This document shows positions 1-11,220 of a stretch of DNA of 64,000 bases, piece after piece; within the stretch, counting starts at the first letter, position 1; each line of letters opens with the position of its first letter. The stretch spans positions 255,871,330-255,935,329 of the forward strand of contig JAIOJX010000026.1 in assembly GCA_022376925.1 (NCBI GenBank). Direction: 5' to 3'. The notes below the pieces were generated by a model that was not told the DNA's origin, searched no databases, and saw nothing but the letters and a program-made list of their open reading frames with translations. Both the position numbers and the translations under genes were made by a program. This stretch comes from Tragulus kanchil. Lineage: Eukaryota; Chordata; Mammalia; Artiodactyla; Tragulidae.

Positions 1-2665
1 AATGAACTGGTATGTACAGCATGTGCATATTTACTATCATGCATGTGTATGACTTTTACAATTAGAAGCAAACAATGTTATGTTTTAAAAGGAATAAAAA
101 AGGAAAAGTTGTGAATAATTAAAATGATCTACCATGCAGTGTGAGTAATGAATGGACAGATAAGATCAGCTAAAGATTTCAGAGAGCTATAATTTCCAAT
201 GTATCATATTTTCATCCTTCCTCACTCCTTTAATTATGAAATAACATGCTTTTATCTATACTCCAGAAAAGCCTTTATCATAATACTTTCAGCATTTGAT
301 AGCTGTGCAGAGTATTTACTCTAAATTAGACCTATTTACTAAACACAGTTATCTTGGGCTGTATTCTAACTACAATGCTGGTTCAAGTCTAAGGATTTAA
401 TACCTGGATTTCTCCTCTGGGTCCTGAAGTGAGCGTTGCCAGCTGCCCTGTACCAGCATTACAAACAATCCAGCCACAAAGTAAATGCTTTTCATTTTTG
501 TTGCCTGTTGGAACATAGAGTCAGGGGAGATAAAAAGACAATGCAACTATATTTAAAAGTGTCAGGCTGAATTAGTTCCATTTTGACTAAGTAAATATTA
601 CAAATAGAAAAAAAAATCTAGTCATCAATTTTATTCTGATTATATTTCTATCTTAATTTCAAATATAAGAATATATTTTCTTGCAGGTTTTTTTTGGTGA
701 CTGAAAAGAATACAAAAGATGTGCAGTACTGTGAAGCTTTTTTCATTAGTGTAGCATACTTCTGTTAATAATTAGAAGGCTTATTTCCAGGCTTGAAATT
801 AAAAATGTCCACAATAAACATTGAAAATACCCACTGTAGATGATATGCTACATATGGTTAGCCTGAGTGGCACCTTATCCATAATGCCACCCTCTTCACT
901 ATCAGTCTGGCTTTCAATTAATAGTCCTTCACTTCCAAGCGTTTACATTATACTGCATTTCAACCATCTTAAAGCAGCCTCAGGCTACAACTTGGCATAC
1001 CAGCTGTCGGTTCAGATGTATTATTCATTTATATTTTAAATAGTGTAACTTGGTCTAGACTTTGTAATTATAAAGCGGCCAACAGATTTGAGGTATTTTA
1101 GGGTGCTGTGACCTGTTCTAAATTAAAGGGAAAAAAATCATTTTAAAGACAAGCAATTTGCAACAAGAACTAATGCTTCTGGCAACTTGAACAATCACAA
1201 CTAAGAAACTAAGAGGTCCCTGTCATAAAGAAAATTAATGCTTGCTTCTGTAGTCTTGGAAGTCCCCAGGTTGTTTTGCAGTTGGACTGAGTCCAGGATG
1301 TGTCATTCACTGCTAGTGACACCCTTGTCCGGGTTGTAAGATACCTTGCATCATACGCAGACTCCCTATGAAGCCATCAGATGCCAAGGACACACTGATG
1401 CCCTGTGAATGGGGCCGGGTGGAACCAACAGGAATGTGGGGCAGAATGACCCCACAGGACAAGTGCCTCTGGTTTCTGAATGAAAACCTCAAGTCCAGTG
1501 TTGGTCACAAACTTCTCTCTGCTACTTTCAGATCTGACCGTCTTTACTTTGAGAAGTGGGGATTTCAATCCAAGTTTGATTATACTTATTCGTTAAAAAT
1601 TTGAATGAGTATTTTTAGCAAATGACATTTGGTTTGAGGTAAGTATTTTACAAATATTATCATTTTAAACTATCAATCTTTTCTGTAACATCTTAGCCAT
1701 ACTCACTATCTTTCTTTGGCACTAAAGCATGAGGACTATAATATCTGCTCTGGTACTCTTTTTTCTTTGAAATATTGCCTTTTAGATTAAGTGGTCAGTT
1801 AGACAAAGCAACACAGTAGGCATCACATATTCATCCTTCTTCACTCACCAACATTCAGTTACTGAGTTGACGTTTCACTGGGCCTCTGTTTATCCAATTG
1901 CAAACTTTGGAAACCTTGCCAAATATATAGGCAGAGTCTTTTGATCCCAATTCCTAATTATAAATTCATGTTTTCAGAAACTTAAAAAATTGAAGCAAGT
2001 ATTCCTCTTTCTGATTACATCATTGTTGGAAAGTCACTGACAACTATAGTTTCTTCCATGTAGTGTCCCTAAAGGTATTACGTATCTTCTATTATGTTGT
2101 CCAGAGGCAGATATGAAGCAAATGGCTTCTGCCACTGGGAGAGCTGATAGAAAAAACCACCACACAGAAGTCAGTGTATGAAGTCCTCCCCTGGCAGTAG
2201 AATGATTCTATTCAAATAAGGAACTGATTTTTAGGAAACCTTTTATTCTCTGTAAAAGTCAACAAAGCTGTGAAGAACTTACGAATAAGGATTCTTGAAT
2301 GTGGCCACTTGAGAAAACAGCAATTTGCATCATTTTGGTATCAAAGTCTTATTCAGTAAGGAAAGACTTTCCAATTACTCCCCAACCCCTGCTTTCAGGC
2401 AGCCAACAGAGAGAATCAGAAGTTTTAGAAAACCTTTACATTTCCACAAAAAATTAAAAGGAGATTTGGTACCAATGGTATTTCCTAAATAAGAAGTCTT
2501 TTAGAAAGATTCATCTTTGACCTAGACAAGGTGACATATACAGTATAGCCCTAAGTATATTGGTGCCGTAGGCCAAATAAATACTTTCAAAACCACCTAG
2601 ATCATTTCCTCTCATAGGTACTAATTAGTGTATTTGACAAACAAAAAACACCGCATAGAATACTC
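1..2665. other. Single-copy non-coding sequence, nothing recognised
   Basis: AT-rich sequence without a convincing exon, RNA gene or recognisable recent transposon. The only open frames are under 80 codons and show no family motif, splice context or codon bias. It is not involved in the window's direct duplications. Confidence 0.6.
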
Positions 2666-2742
2666 CCAATACAGGGGGCACAGGCTGCTCCCTGGTCAGG
2701 AAACTAAGATCCCTCATTCTACAAGGTGCAACAAAAACACAA
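2666..2742 (+). mobile_element. SINE2-like tRNA-derived SINE fragment
   Basis: The stretch contains the motif series CAGGGGGCACAGG, CTCCCTGGTCAGG and AACTAAGATCCC followed by a degenerate C/A-rich end. This resembles the distal half of the short ruminant tRNA-derived SINE2 family, after the B box. The 5' head with the A box is missing or too decayed to see. It is an old fragment with no visible target-site duplication. Confidence 0.55.
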
Positions 2743-3315
2743 GCACAAGCACCATATGATCATTCACTCTGCTGAAGATCTATGTAAAATTGTTCCTTGT
2801 CCTTAAGAGCTTAAATAGATACTTTAGAACATTTGATTTTTTTCTAAAGGTATTTACTAAAATTTCATTTTGGAATGTAGACATGTTATTACTATTGGTC
2901 CCTAATACACAGTAAATAATTATTAATCTAGGCTTTTACTCATCTCCATCCACAAAATTCCCAATAATTGATAATAGTTTTTCTCTGCACTAAATACATT
3001 TCGTCTTATTTACAAAAAGCTGATTTCATGGACTTTGATTTTTTGATAGCCTTATCAGAAATTTGAATATTTGAATGATGATGTTGATTCTGCTGTTTTG
3101 GAAAACCATACGTTTCCACTGGAAAGGACCAATTACTGTTGTAACCTCTTTAATGGACATATTTCTGCTGAATTTAAAAGGCGCCTTCTGTTCAAAATAG
3201 TATATACATTTATCAAATCCAACGAAATGTATTTGTACTTCAAAACGTCACCACTTATTTTTAAAATGCAATTTTCATTAGTTAAATCTTACAATAAGTG
3301 CATTGATTTGGATCT

Positions 3316-5492
3316 TTGTTTTTCCATTTCATATCTTTGCATTAAATTATTTCTTTGACTCACTTTGAGGCTTCACTATATAGAAGTTTATGTAAATACA
3401 TTTTATACCACTTTTTCCTTTCAATTCTGCCCCTTGTATTATCTTAACAAAGTATAGCATGAACGCAGTGCTTTAACTCATAATACTTTGCCCCTTATGA
3501 ATACTTAACTATACCCTAAACAAAATTTACAGTCTTACAATCACTCAATATTACCTTACCTTCTGACACCAAGCGGTGGAACAGAGCAAGTGGAGAGAGA
3601 GAGCCCTCGTTTGGGTGTGCAGTGTCCTGAGCTCTGTAGTTGTGCACCAAAGCTCACCGCCTTTATATACTCTCCAGTGTTGTTTAGCCTTGCAGAGATT
3701 ATGCTGACAATATAAATTTTTCATCTGTGAATAATGGGTTTTTGTTACAAATGATTTCACTCGCCCACTCACTTTGCTCATCTGCATTCTATGCTTATAC
3801 AGGGTGGGAGCTCAGAGACCAGGAAACTTTTTATTTACTCTTGCTGGGTTTTTTTTTTTTTTTTTTTCCTTTTGTGAGGGAAGACTGAAAGGGGCAGCTT
3901 GGAAATTCACCTTCAGTGCTGATCAGGCACGAAAATCACTTAAGTATTATTGAGTGAATTTTTATGCTGAAGACAAAAGAACATGAAATTTCGTAGTCCT
4001 TGGACAATTCACTTTGATCATAACCTTATTTGAGGGTCTTATAAGTCCTTCTTGTTATTTAGTTATAATGAATTTATCTTAATAGAATAATCAGTTCATT
4101 CATCTACCCAAATGATAAGTCACTCACTGAAAACATTAAGAATCTTCTCATCTACACAATACGAACTTAATTTGTATTATTTTGGTGAGGAATTTTCAAG
4201 ACTATTAAGACCTAAATTTATTCTGTTGTTGAAAATGGGAATCAAGAAGAAAAGATAAAACCAAGTGAGAATTAAACATCCAAAATGGGTGACGCTAATA
4301 AGACAAGGTCTATTATTTCTTTTTCCTTCTAATGGATATTTAAAAGCTAACTCTACTAAGAGAGCTGGACACTAATTTAAGGCTTCAAAATAGTTTATGT
4401 AAAATACATTTTTAAATGACGAATCTACTTGTTTTTCCATTTCATATCTTTGCATTAAATTATTTCTTTGACTCACTTTGAGGCTTCACTATATAGAAGT
4501 TTATGTAAATACATTTTATACCACTTTTTCCTTTCAATTCTGCCCCTTGTATTATCTTAACAAAGTATAGCATGAACGCAGTGCTTTAACTCATAATACT
4601 TTGCCCCTTATGAATACTTAACTATACCCTAAACAAAATTTACAGTCTTACAATCACTCAATATTACCTTACCTTCTGACACCAAGCGGTGGAACAGAGC
4701 AAGTGGAGAGAGAGAGCCCTCGTTTGGGTGTGCAGTGTCCTGAGCTCTGTAGTTGTGCACCAAAGCTCACCGCCTTTATATACTCTCCAGTGTTGTTTAG
4801 CCTTGCAGAGATTATGCTGACAATATAAATTTTTCATCTGTGAATAATGGGTTTTTGTTACAAATGATTTCACTCGCCCACTCACTTTGCTCATCTGCAT
4901 TCTATGCTTATACAGGGTGGGAGCTCAGAGACCAGGAAACTTTTTATTTACTCTTGCTGGGTTTTTTTTTTTTTTTTTTTCCTTTTGTGAGGGAAGACTG
5001 AAAGGGGCAGCTTGGAAATTCACCTTCAGTGCTGATCAGGCACGAAAATCACTTAAGTATTATTGAGTGAATTTTTATGCTGAAGACAAAAGAACATGAA
5101 ATTTCGTAGTCCTTGGACAATTCACTTTGATCATAACCTTATTTGAGGGTCTTATAAGTCCTTCTTGTTATTTAGTTATAATGAATTTATCTTAATAGAA
5201 TAATCAGTTCATTCATCTACCCAAATGATAAGTCACTCACTGAAAACATTAAGAATCTTCTCATCTACACAATACGAACTTAATTTGTATTATTTTGGTG
5301 AGGAATTTTCAAGACTATTAAGACCTAAATTTATTCTGTTGTTGAAAATGGGAATCAAGAAGAAAAGATAAAACCAAGTGAGAATTAAACATCCAAAATG
5401 GGTGACGCTAATAAGACAAGGTCTATTATTTCTTTTTCCTTCTAATGGATATTTAAAAGCTAACTCTACTAAGAGAGCTGGACACTAATTTA
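3316..5492. repeat. Direct duplication 1 (3316-4379 and 4429-5492)
   Basis: A 1064-bp segment is repeated in the same orientation at a spacing of 1113 bp with no length change, including the poly(T) run near 3849 and 4962. The 49-bp spacer 4380-4428 begins with a degraded version of sequence just inside the repeat (GGCTTC...TTTATGTAAA...ATACATTTT near 3369-3408). That is what an error-rich read bridging a gap would give. Probably an assembly false duplication. Confidence 0.95.
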
Positions 5493-5654
5493 CAAAAGAA
5501 TGAGCTACTAGGTATACATCATATTTACTGAGCTTTTTGTTCTGCCACTTAGGACCTCAATGGCCTATGGAGTTTAGCAGATATGCGTCTGATCACCCTA
5601 GAGAAAGATGAAAATGGGAAAGAATCTGAACAGACAGCATGAGGCTGTTAGCAT

Positions 5655-5770
5655 AATTAGATTTTAGTCTGGCTACTATCAATAAGCTGTGTGACCTCAG
5701 TCAAGTCACATACTCTCTTTATGCCTCAGCTTCTTGTTCAGAAGTGAGTGTTGATTAAATACTCTTCTAA
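5655..5770 (-). mobile_element. MIR-like ancient SINE fragment
   Basis: The sequence reads as the reverse of the MIR core: GTGTGACCTCAGTCAAGTCA followed by a CCTCAGCTTCTTGTTC segment, matching the familiar 'gacctTGGGCAAGTCAC...CCTCAGTTTCCTCATC' pattern. It is decayed and has no visible target-site repeats, as expected for an ancient mammalian element. Confidence 0.5.
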
Positions 5771-6062
5771 ACTAAAAATTTGCTTTCATTCAATGAAAGC
5801 ATGGCAACCTTTGGTGACTACACTCCAACACTCTAATACAAATGACCGCATGGTGAAACTTTAACAAAAGTAATCCTTGAGACATCTGTAGAAATATTCC
5901 CAATGAACATAAACAGTTCCCTTTGTGGACAGGATCCAGTGTTGGATGTAGAGTCATTTAAACACCATAAGTAATCAGTTCTCTGTGGAATTAGAGAACC
6001 TCAGGAAGGGATATTTTTGCTGATTAACTACTGATGGTGTATCATTAATGTTAACCTTGCTA

Positions 6063-6205
6063 TTTGAAGTGTGGTCCAAGGACCAGTATCTTCTGACAGT
6101 TTGCCAGAAATGCAGACTCTTTCTTTCAAACCCAGACTTAATTGAGTACTTCACATTTTACCAAGAAATCAAGGCAATTCATACACATATTAAAATTTGA
6201 GAGAC
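6063..6205. mobile_element. Ancient MER-type (hAT-like) DNA transposon fragment
   Basis: The stretch contains GTGTGGTCCAAGGACCAG, AGAAATGCAGACTCTT and a terminal AAAATTTGAGAG. This order matches a common small non-autonomous mammalian DNA element whose ends resemble CAGTGGTTCTCAAAC and GTTTGAGAACCACTG. The exact MER subfamily is uncertain. The fragment at 51330-51475 looks like the same family. Confidence 0.45.
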
Positions 6206-7204
6206 ACAACTATATAACATACCTCTTATTTTGTTCACCTTCTTGCTGTACTTGCTGAGTGTTTTGACCTGAGGACTGTTTTCGCCAGCAGAGGGGGTGA
6301 GAGAGTAGTGAACTGGGGCACATCTCAGGGCCAGCTGGATTACCTCTTACACATACTGTAATGATTTGAAAGTGTGGATTAGTTTGATCACATAGTTCTT
6401 CCTGCTGGCCTCAGTCCTCATGAGCAAACTGGCTATATTTTTATTAAATTGTTTGACATTCAGTTTTATTTTTTTCCCTTTGCCTATTTGAGTAGATGTT
6501 TCTTCCCCTCTTTTCTGTCTCTGTCAGTCTGTCTGTCTCTCCTTTGTAGATGCTGCTTGTTTCTGGGAGCAGTCCCAAGAAGGGGGCCCTGCGTAGCTGT
6601 ACATAACGGCCTTAACATGGTACCTGGCATTTTAGTAAATTCCCTCTCCCATTAACTCACCGTGAAGCTTCTTTAAGCTCTCCATTCCACTTGCTTTCTA
6701 TTATTTCAGAAGTGACTAGTGCGAGTTCTTTCAGGGAATCTCCGCTAGGGTCATCTCCAGCCCAACAACACTGATTCCCAGGGGTCTCCAACACCATTAA
6801 TGACAAGCATTCTGAGAGTGCAGAAGCACTAAGAGGTCCACTGAATAAGACACTGCTCTCCTCCCTCAGAAGGGGAACTGAGGCTCCCTCATGGACATTG
6901 GACATTGTGTTGTCAGAAATTAAGACAAACATCAAGTGCCAGTTGGACTAGTGGATCTTCTTCCGATGATGGTCCCCAAATCAGCCTCCACTTGGGCTTC
7001 AGTTCCCATCATTGCAGTTATTCAGATGTTGTCCAGAATTCTCCCATGAGGCTTTTGGGGGGGGTGGGGGGAGGCACCTGGCCATACAATAGCTACGATA
7101 TGCCTTCTTGAAACATCACTTTGACTTGATGTAAGTAATTAAAAAATGATTGCAAGATGGAATGGAATGCAAAAATGTGCATCTAGTTTTAAGGTAAAGT
7201 AATA

Positions 7205-7485
7205 GCTAAAATCTGGAAATAACCAAACTATCCATCAAGAAAGAAGAAAATGGACAAATTCTGGTACAGAATTCATAACATGAAATCCTACTGAACAATA
7301 AATGATATTGACAGCAATACAGATGATACTGCAATACAGATATGATACTGAGTGAAAGAAACTGGAATCAAAAAGCTACATACAGTATGAATGCATTATA
7401 GAAGCAAAAGTAAAGTTAAATAAAATGCAGAAATGTGGTTGTTTCTCAGAAGAGGAGGATAGTTTGGAGGTAAGAGTCTATGGTA
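7205..7485 (+). mobile_element. Ancient L1 3'-end fragment, sense
   Basis: The region follows the characteristic order of the 3' part of old mammalian L1 elements: a CTGGAAATAACCAAACTATC block, CATCAAGAAAG..., TACTGAACAATAAATGATAT, CTGAGTGAAAGAAACTGGAA and TACATACAGTATGAATGCAT. It is non-coding and decayed. The same fragment recurs at 8305-8585 only because of direct duplication 2. Confidence 0.7.
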
Positions 7486-7514
7486 ATTTAGTTGCTACGT
7501 TATGTACAATTCTT

Positions 7515-7583
7515 TTTTTTTTTTTAATTTTCATTTTTTTGGGGGAGTTGGGGAGGGGGGGGGTGGGCAGGCCACTTCTACTG
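7515..7583 (-). mobile_element. Artificially truncated copy of the tRNA-derived SINE
   Basis: This is the 3' tail (poly-T, then the G-rich strand of the pyrimidine tract) of the same SINE that is complete at 8615-8928. It ends abruptly at the edge of direct duplication 2. The truncation therefore reflects the duplication boundary, not a biological 5' truncation. Confidence 0.8.
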
Positions 7584-8304
7584 TTTTATTTTCCTTCCTT
7601 GTGGCTCCCTCTTTCTGTCTCTGTCAGTCTGTCTGTCTCTCCTTTGTAGATGCTGCTTGTTTCTGGGAGCAGTCCCAAGAAGGGGGCCCTGCGTAGCTGT
7701 ACATAACGGCCTTAACATGGTACCTGGCATTTTAGTAAATTCCCTCTCCCATTAACTCACCGTGAAGCTTCTTTAAGCTCTCCATTCCACTTGCTTTCTA
7801 TTATTTCAGAAGTGACTAGTGCGAGTTCTTTCAGGGAATCTCCGCTAGGGTCATCTCCAGCCCAACAACACTGATTCCCAGGGGTCTCCAACACCATTAA
7901 TGACAAGCATTCTGAGAGTGCAGAAGCACTAAGAGGTCCACTGAATAAGACACTGCTCTCCTCCCTCAGAAGGGGAACTGAGGCTCCCTCATGGACATTG
8001 GACATTGTGTTGTCAGAAATTAAGACAAACATCAAGTGCCAGTTGGACTAGTGGATCTTCTTCCGATGATGGTCCCCAAATCAGCCTCCACTTGGGCTTC
8101 AGTTCCCATCATTGCAGTTATTCAGATGTTGTCCAGAATTCTCCCATGAGGCTTTTGGGGGGGGTGGGGGGAGGCACCTGGCCATACAATAGCTACGATA
8201 TGCCTTCTTGAAACATCACTTTGACTTGATGTAAGTAATTAAAAAATGATTGCAAGATGGAATGGAATGCAAAAATGTGCATCTAGTTTTAAGGTAAAGT
8301 AATA

Positions 8305-8585
8305 GCTAAAATCTGGAAATAACCAAACTATCCATCAAGAAAGAAGAAAATGGACAAATTCTGGTACAGAATTCATAACATGAAATCCTACTGAACAATA
8401 AATGATATTGACAGCAATACAGATGATACTGCAATACAGATATGATACTGAGTGAAAGAAACTGGAATCAAAAAGCTACATACAGTATGAATGCATTATA
8501 GAAGCAAAAGTAAAGTTAAATAAAATGCAGAAATGTGGTTGTTTCTCAGAAGAGGAGGATAGTTTGGAGGTAAGAGTCTATGGTA
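8305..8585 (+). mobile_element. L1 3'-end fragment, duplicate copy
   Basis: Identical to the L1 fragment at 7205-7485, 1100 bp upstream, and lying inside direct duplication 2. It should not be counted as a separate insertion. Confidence 0.7.
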
Positions 8586-9110
8586 ATTTAGTTGCTACGT
8601 TATGTACAATTCTTTTTTTTTTTTTAATTTTCATTTTTTTGGGGGAGTTGGGGAGGGAGGGGGTGGGCAGGCCACTTCTACTGGTCTTTCATTTATCTAT
8701 TTTCATTCATCTTTGTTCTTTGGCTCGTGTGGGCCTCCCATCGCAGTGACCTCTGTTGTCGCAGAGCACTGGCTCTGGGCGCATGCACTCCAGAGCTCCG
8801 GCTTGGTAATTGGACACATCGGTCCAGCCGCTCCGCAGCACTTGGGATCTTCCCAGGCCAGGGATCGAACCGATACCCCTTGTACTGCAAGGCGGTGTCC
8901 TTACCCACTAGACCACCAGGGAGGCCCCTATGTACAATTCTTGCAACCCCATGGACTGTAGCCCACCAGGCTCCTCTGTCCAGGGAATTCCCAGGCAATA
9001 ATATTGGAGTGAGTTGCCATTTCCTCCACCATGGTATCTTCCCAACCCGGGGATCAAACCCAGGTCTCTTGCACTGCAGGCAGATTCTCTACTGAGCTAT
9101 CAGGAAAGCC
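8586..9110 (-). mobile_element. Bov-tA SINE, split by a younger SINE
   Basis: Reading around the insert, the pre-insertion sequence joins TTAGTTGCTACG...TACAATTC to CTTGCAACCCCATGGACTGT and continues through CCACCAGGCTCCTCTGTCC, GGAGTGAGTTGCCATTTCC and CCCAACCCGGGGATCAAACC to a tRNA-Glu-like head ending in CAGGAAAGCC. That is a Bov-tA element in reverse orientation. Positions 8601-8942 are occupied by a later SINE and its duplicated target site. Confidence 0.85.
8601..8942 (-). mobile_element. tRNA-derived SINE with 14-bp target-site duplication, nested in Bov-tA
   Basis: A complete reverse-oriented copy lies at 8615-8928: poly-T, G-rich tract, GGCCTCCCATCGCAGTG module, B box read as GGGATCGAACC and a head ending CCACCAGGGAGGCCCC. 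It is flanked by TATGTACAATTCTT at 8601-8614 and again at 8929-8942. The perfect 14-bp repeat with an A-tail on one side is the signature of L1/BovB-type target-primed insertion. The host is an older Bov-tA. Confidence 0.9.
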
Positions 9111-9116
9111 AAAGAG

Positions 9117-9189
9117 GCTGAAATAACTCAGTTGGGAGAATGCTAGACTGAAGATCTAAAGGTCCCTGGTTTGATCCTAGGTTTTGGCC
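9117..9189 (+). tRNA. tRNA-Phe(GAA)-like sequence, probable pseudogene or retro-copy
   Basis: The 73 bases fold as a tRNA. The acceptor arm GCTGAAA pairs with TTTTGGC allowing G-U pairs. The D loop carries AGTTGGGA. The anticodon loop is CTGAAGA, with GAA as anticodon. The T arm is CCTGG/CTAGG with loop TTTGATC. It closely matches mammalian tRNA-Phe. The defects are a C-A mismatch in the D stem (positions 11-24), a C-A mismatch at the top of the anticodon stem, a changed T-loop position (TTTGATC for TTCGATC) and C rather than A at the discriminator. It sits between two Bov-tA SINEs, so a repeat-associated pseudogene is likelier than an expressed gene. Confidence 0.6.
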
Positions 9190-9198
9190 ATTCTATTG

Positions 9199-9520
9199 AA
9201 CTTCCCTGGTAGCTCAGCTGCTAAAGAATCCACCTGCAAGGCAGGAGACCCTAGTTCCATTCCTAGGTTGGGAAGATCCCCTGGAGAAGAAATAGGCTAC
9301 CCACTCTAGTTTTCTTGGGCTTCCATGGTGGCTCAGATGGTAAACAATGCACCTACAATGTGGGAGACCTGGGTTTGATCCCTGGTTGTGATGATCCCTT
9401 GGAGGAGTGCATGGCAACCCACTTGAGTATTCTTGCCTGGAGAATCCCCAAGGATGGAGGAACCTGGCAGGCTACAGTCCATGGAGTCACTAACAGTCAG
9501 ACATGACTAAATGACTAAGC
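9199..9520 (+). mobile_element. Bov-tA SINE with two tandem tRNA-Glu-like heads
   Basis: A first tRNA-Glu-like head (ACTTCCCTGGTAGCTCAG, CATTCCTAGGTTGGGAAGAT) runs to about 9312. A second complete head follows (GGCTTCCATGGTGGCTCAGA, B box GGTTTGATCCC), then the Bov-A body (GTATTCTTGCCTGGAGAAT, CAGGCTACAGTCCATGGAGT, CAGACATGACTAAATGACTA). The doubled head suits a dimeric Bov-tA derivative or an insertion of one element into another. It recurs at 10278-10597 through direct duplication 3. Confidence 0.8.
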
Positions 9521-9684
9521 ACGGAACGACATTCTGGGGAGGTAGAAATAGTCCATGCTGTGAAAGGGGAGTACTTTACCAGGGCATGCCCAATTGTCAA
9601 AATAGTGCAGCCAAGATTTGTGATTTTAATTTATGGAAATTCTAATTGCAAGAAAAAAATGGTAAAATTAAAAAGGAGTGTGGG

Positions 9685-9955
9685 GGCTTCCATGGTGGTC
9701 CAGTGTGGGGAGTCCGCTTTCCAGTGCAAGGGGCACCAGTTCGATCCCTGGCCCAGGAAGATCCCACATGCCAAGGAGCAGGAGCACAGGTGTGTCCAGT
9801 CACGGGCCAGTGCTCTGGAGCACATGGACCCAGAGCGAGTGCTCTGCAACGAGACAGGCCACTGCAATGGGAGGCCCACACAGGCCAAAGAATAAAGATG
9901 GATAAAAACAAATAAAGAAATAAAACAATAAAAGAGGCCAAAATAAAAAAAAAAA
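9685..9955 (+). mobile_element. tRNA-derived SINE, diverged copy
   Basis: The order matches the family complete at 50401-50730: head GGCTTCCATGGTGGTCCAGT, B box AGTTCGATCCC, AGATCCCACATGCC, CACAGGTGTGTCCAGTC, TGGGAGGCCCACACAGGCC, then an A-rich end with several AATAAA motifs. It lacks the C-rich tail block. Flanks AAAAAGGAGTGTGGG and AAAAAAGAGTGGGAT are an imperfect candidate target-site repeat. It is more diverged than the copies at 50401 and 55624. Confidence 0.75.
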
Positions 9956-10069
9956 GAGTGGGATGTGTAGGAGGAGAGCATGGCAGAATATTGATAATTA
10001 CTGAAATTGAGTTCTTACTGTGAAATTTAGTTATATGATTCTATTTACTTTATACAGGATTGAAATTTT

Positions 10070-10189
10070 CCAGGCAATAATATTGGAGTGAGTTGCCATT
10101 TCCTCCACCATGGTATCTTCCCAACCCGGGGATCAAACCCAGGTCTCTTGCACTGCAGGCAGATTCTCTACTGAGCTATCAGGAAAGCC
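10070..10189 (-). mobile_element. Bov-tA head portion, duplicate copy
   Basis: Copy of 8991-9110 created by direct duplication 3. Its left edge is the duplication junction, not an element end. Confidence 0.8.
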
Positions 10190-10195
10190 AAAGAG

Positions 10196-10268
10196 GCTGA
10201 AATAACTCAGTTGGGAGAATGCTAGACTGAAGATCTAAAGGTCCCTGGTTTGATCCTAGGTTTTGGCC
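10196..10268 (+). tRNA. tRNA-Phe(GAA)-like sequence, duplicate copy
   Basis: Identical to 9117-9189, 1079 bp downstream inside direct duplication 3. It carries the same stem mismatches and the same atypical discriminator base. Probably not an independent locus. Confidence 0.55.
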
Positions 10269-10277
10269 ATTCTATTG

Positions 10278-10597
10278 AACTTCCCTGGTAGCTCAGCTGC
10301 TAAAGAATCCACCTGCAAGGCAGGAGACCCTAGTTCCATTCCTAGGTTGGGAAGATCCTGGAGAAGAAATAGGCTACCCACTCTAGTTTTCTTGGGCTTC
10401 CATGGTGGCTCAGATGGTAAACAATGCACCTACAATGTGGGAGACCTGGGTTTGACCCCTGGTTGTGATGATCCCTTGGAGGAGTGCATGGCAACCCACT
10501 TGAGTATTCTTGCCTGGAGAATCCCCAAGGATGGAGGAACCTGGCAGGCTACAGTCCATGGAGTCACTAACAGTCAGACATGACTAAATGACTAAGC
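10278..10597 (+). mobile_element. Two-headed Bov-tA SINE, duplicate copy
   Basis: Matches 9199-9520 except for a 2-base loss (CCCC to CC near 10358) and a T to C change in the second B-box region. It belongs to direct duplication 3. Confidence 0.8.
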
Positions 10598-10758
10598 ACG
10601 GAACGACATTCTGGGGAGGTAGAAATAGTCCATGCTGTGAAAGGGGAGTATTTACCAGGGCATGCCCAATTGTCAAAATAGTGCAGCCACGATTTGTGAT
10701 TTTAATTTATGGAAATTCTAATTGCAAGAAAAAAATGGTAAAATTAAAAAGGAGTGTG

Positions 10759-11030
10759 GGGCTTCCATGGTGGTCCAGTGTGGGGAGTCCGCTTTCCAGT
10801 GCAAGGGGCACCAGTTCGATCCCTGGCCCAGGAAGATCCCACATGCCAAGGAGCAGGAGCACAGGTGTGTCCAGTCACGGGCCAGTGCTCTGGAGCACAT
10901 GGACCCAGAGCGAGTGCTCTGCAACGAGACAGGCCACTGCAATGGGAGGCCCACACAGGCCAAAGAATAAAGATGGATAAAAACAAATAAAGAAATAAAA
11001 CAATAAAAGAGGCCAAAATAAAAAAAAAAA
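10759..11030 (+). mobile_element. tRNA-derived SINE, diverged, duplicate copy
   Basis: Same element as 9685-9955, repeated within direct duplication 3. The G run before the head is one base shorter. Confidence 0.75.
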
Positions 11031-11220
11031 GAGTGGGATGTGTAGGAGGAGAGCATGGCAGAATATTGATAATTACTGAAATTGAGTTCTTACTGTGAAA
11101 TTTAGTTATATGATTCTATTTACTTTATACAGGATTGAAATTTTCCAAACTAAAAAGTTAATTAAAACTATAATAAAGTAAGTGTGTGTGTTGGGATGGG
11201 CCACTAGCATCAGTTACTCT

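Larger units (their letters stand above)
6512..8683. repeat. Direct duplication 2 (6512-7583 and 7612-8683)
   Basis: The 1072-bp segment is repeated at 1100 bp, with one G/A difference in the G-rich tract near 7557 and 8658. The first copy stops inside a reverse-oriented SINE, just after its G-rich end. The second continues through the complete SINE. The 28-bp spacer 7584-7611 looks like a compressed, error-rich version of the sequence before copy 1 (GTTTTATTTTTTTCCC near 6463). Copy 2 with its 3' flank therefore looks like the authentic locus, and copy 1 with its 5' flank the other edge. Confidence 0.95.
8991..11146. repeat. Direct duplication 3 (8991-10071 and 10070-11146)
   Basis: Head-to-tail duplication with a 2-bp (CC) junction overlap and no filler. 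Spacing shrinks from 1079 to 1075 bp because copy 2 has small losses: CCCC becomes CC near 10358, GTACTTTACC becomes GTATTTACC, and GGGGG becomes GGGG near 10758. There are also a few substitutions. Mostly homopolymer-length change without a spread of substitutions suggests sequencing or consensus error rather than age. Confidence 0.95.

Noticed and set aside
3551..4900. A 78-codon minus-strand frame present twice (3551-3787 and 4664-4900) as a small conserved gene family.
   Set aside because: The identical copies are explained by duplication 1, and the frame has no domain, splice signals or codon bias that I can see.
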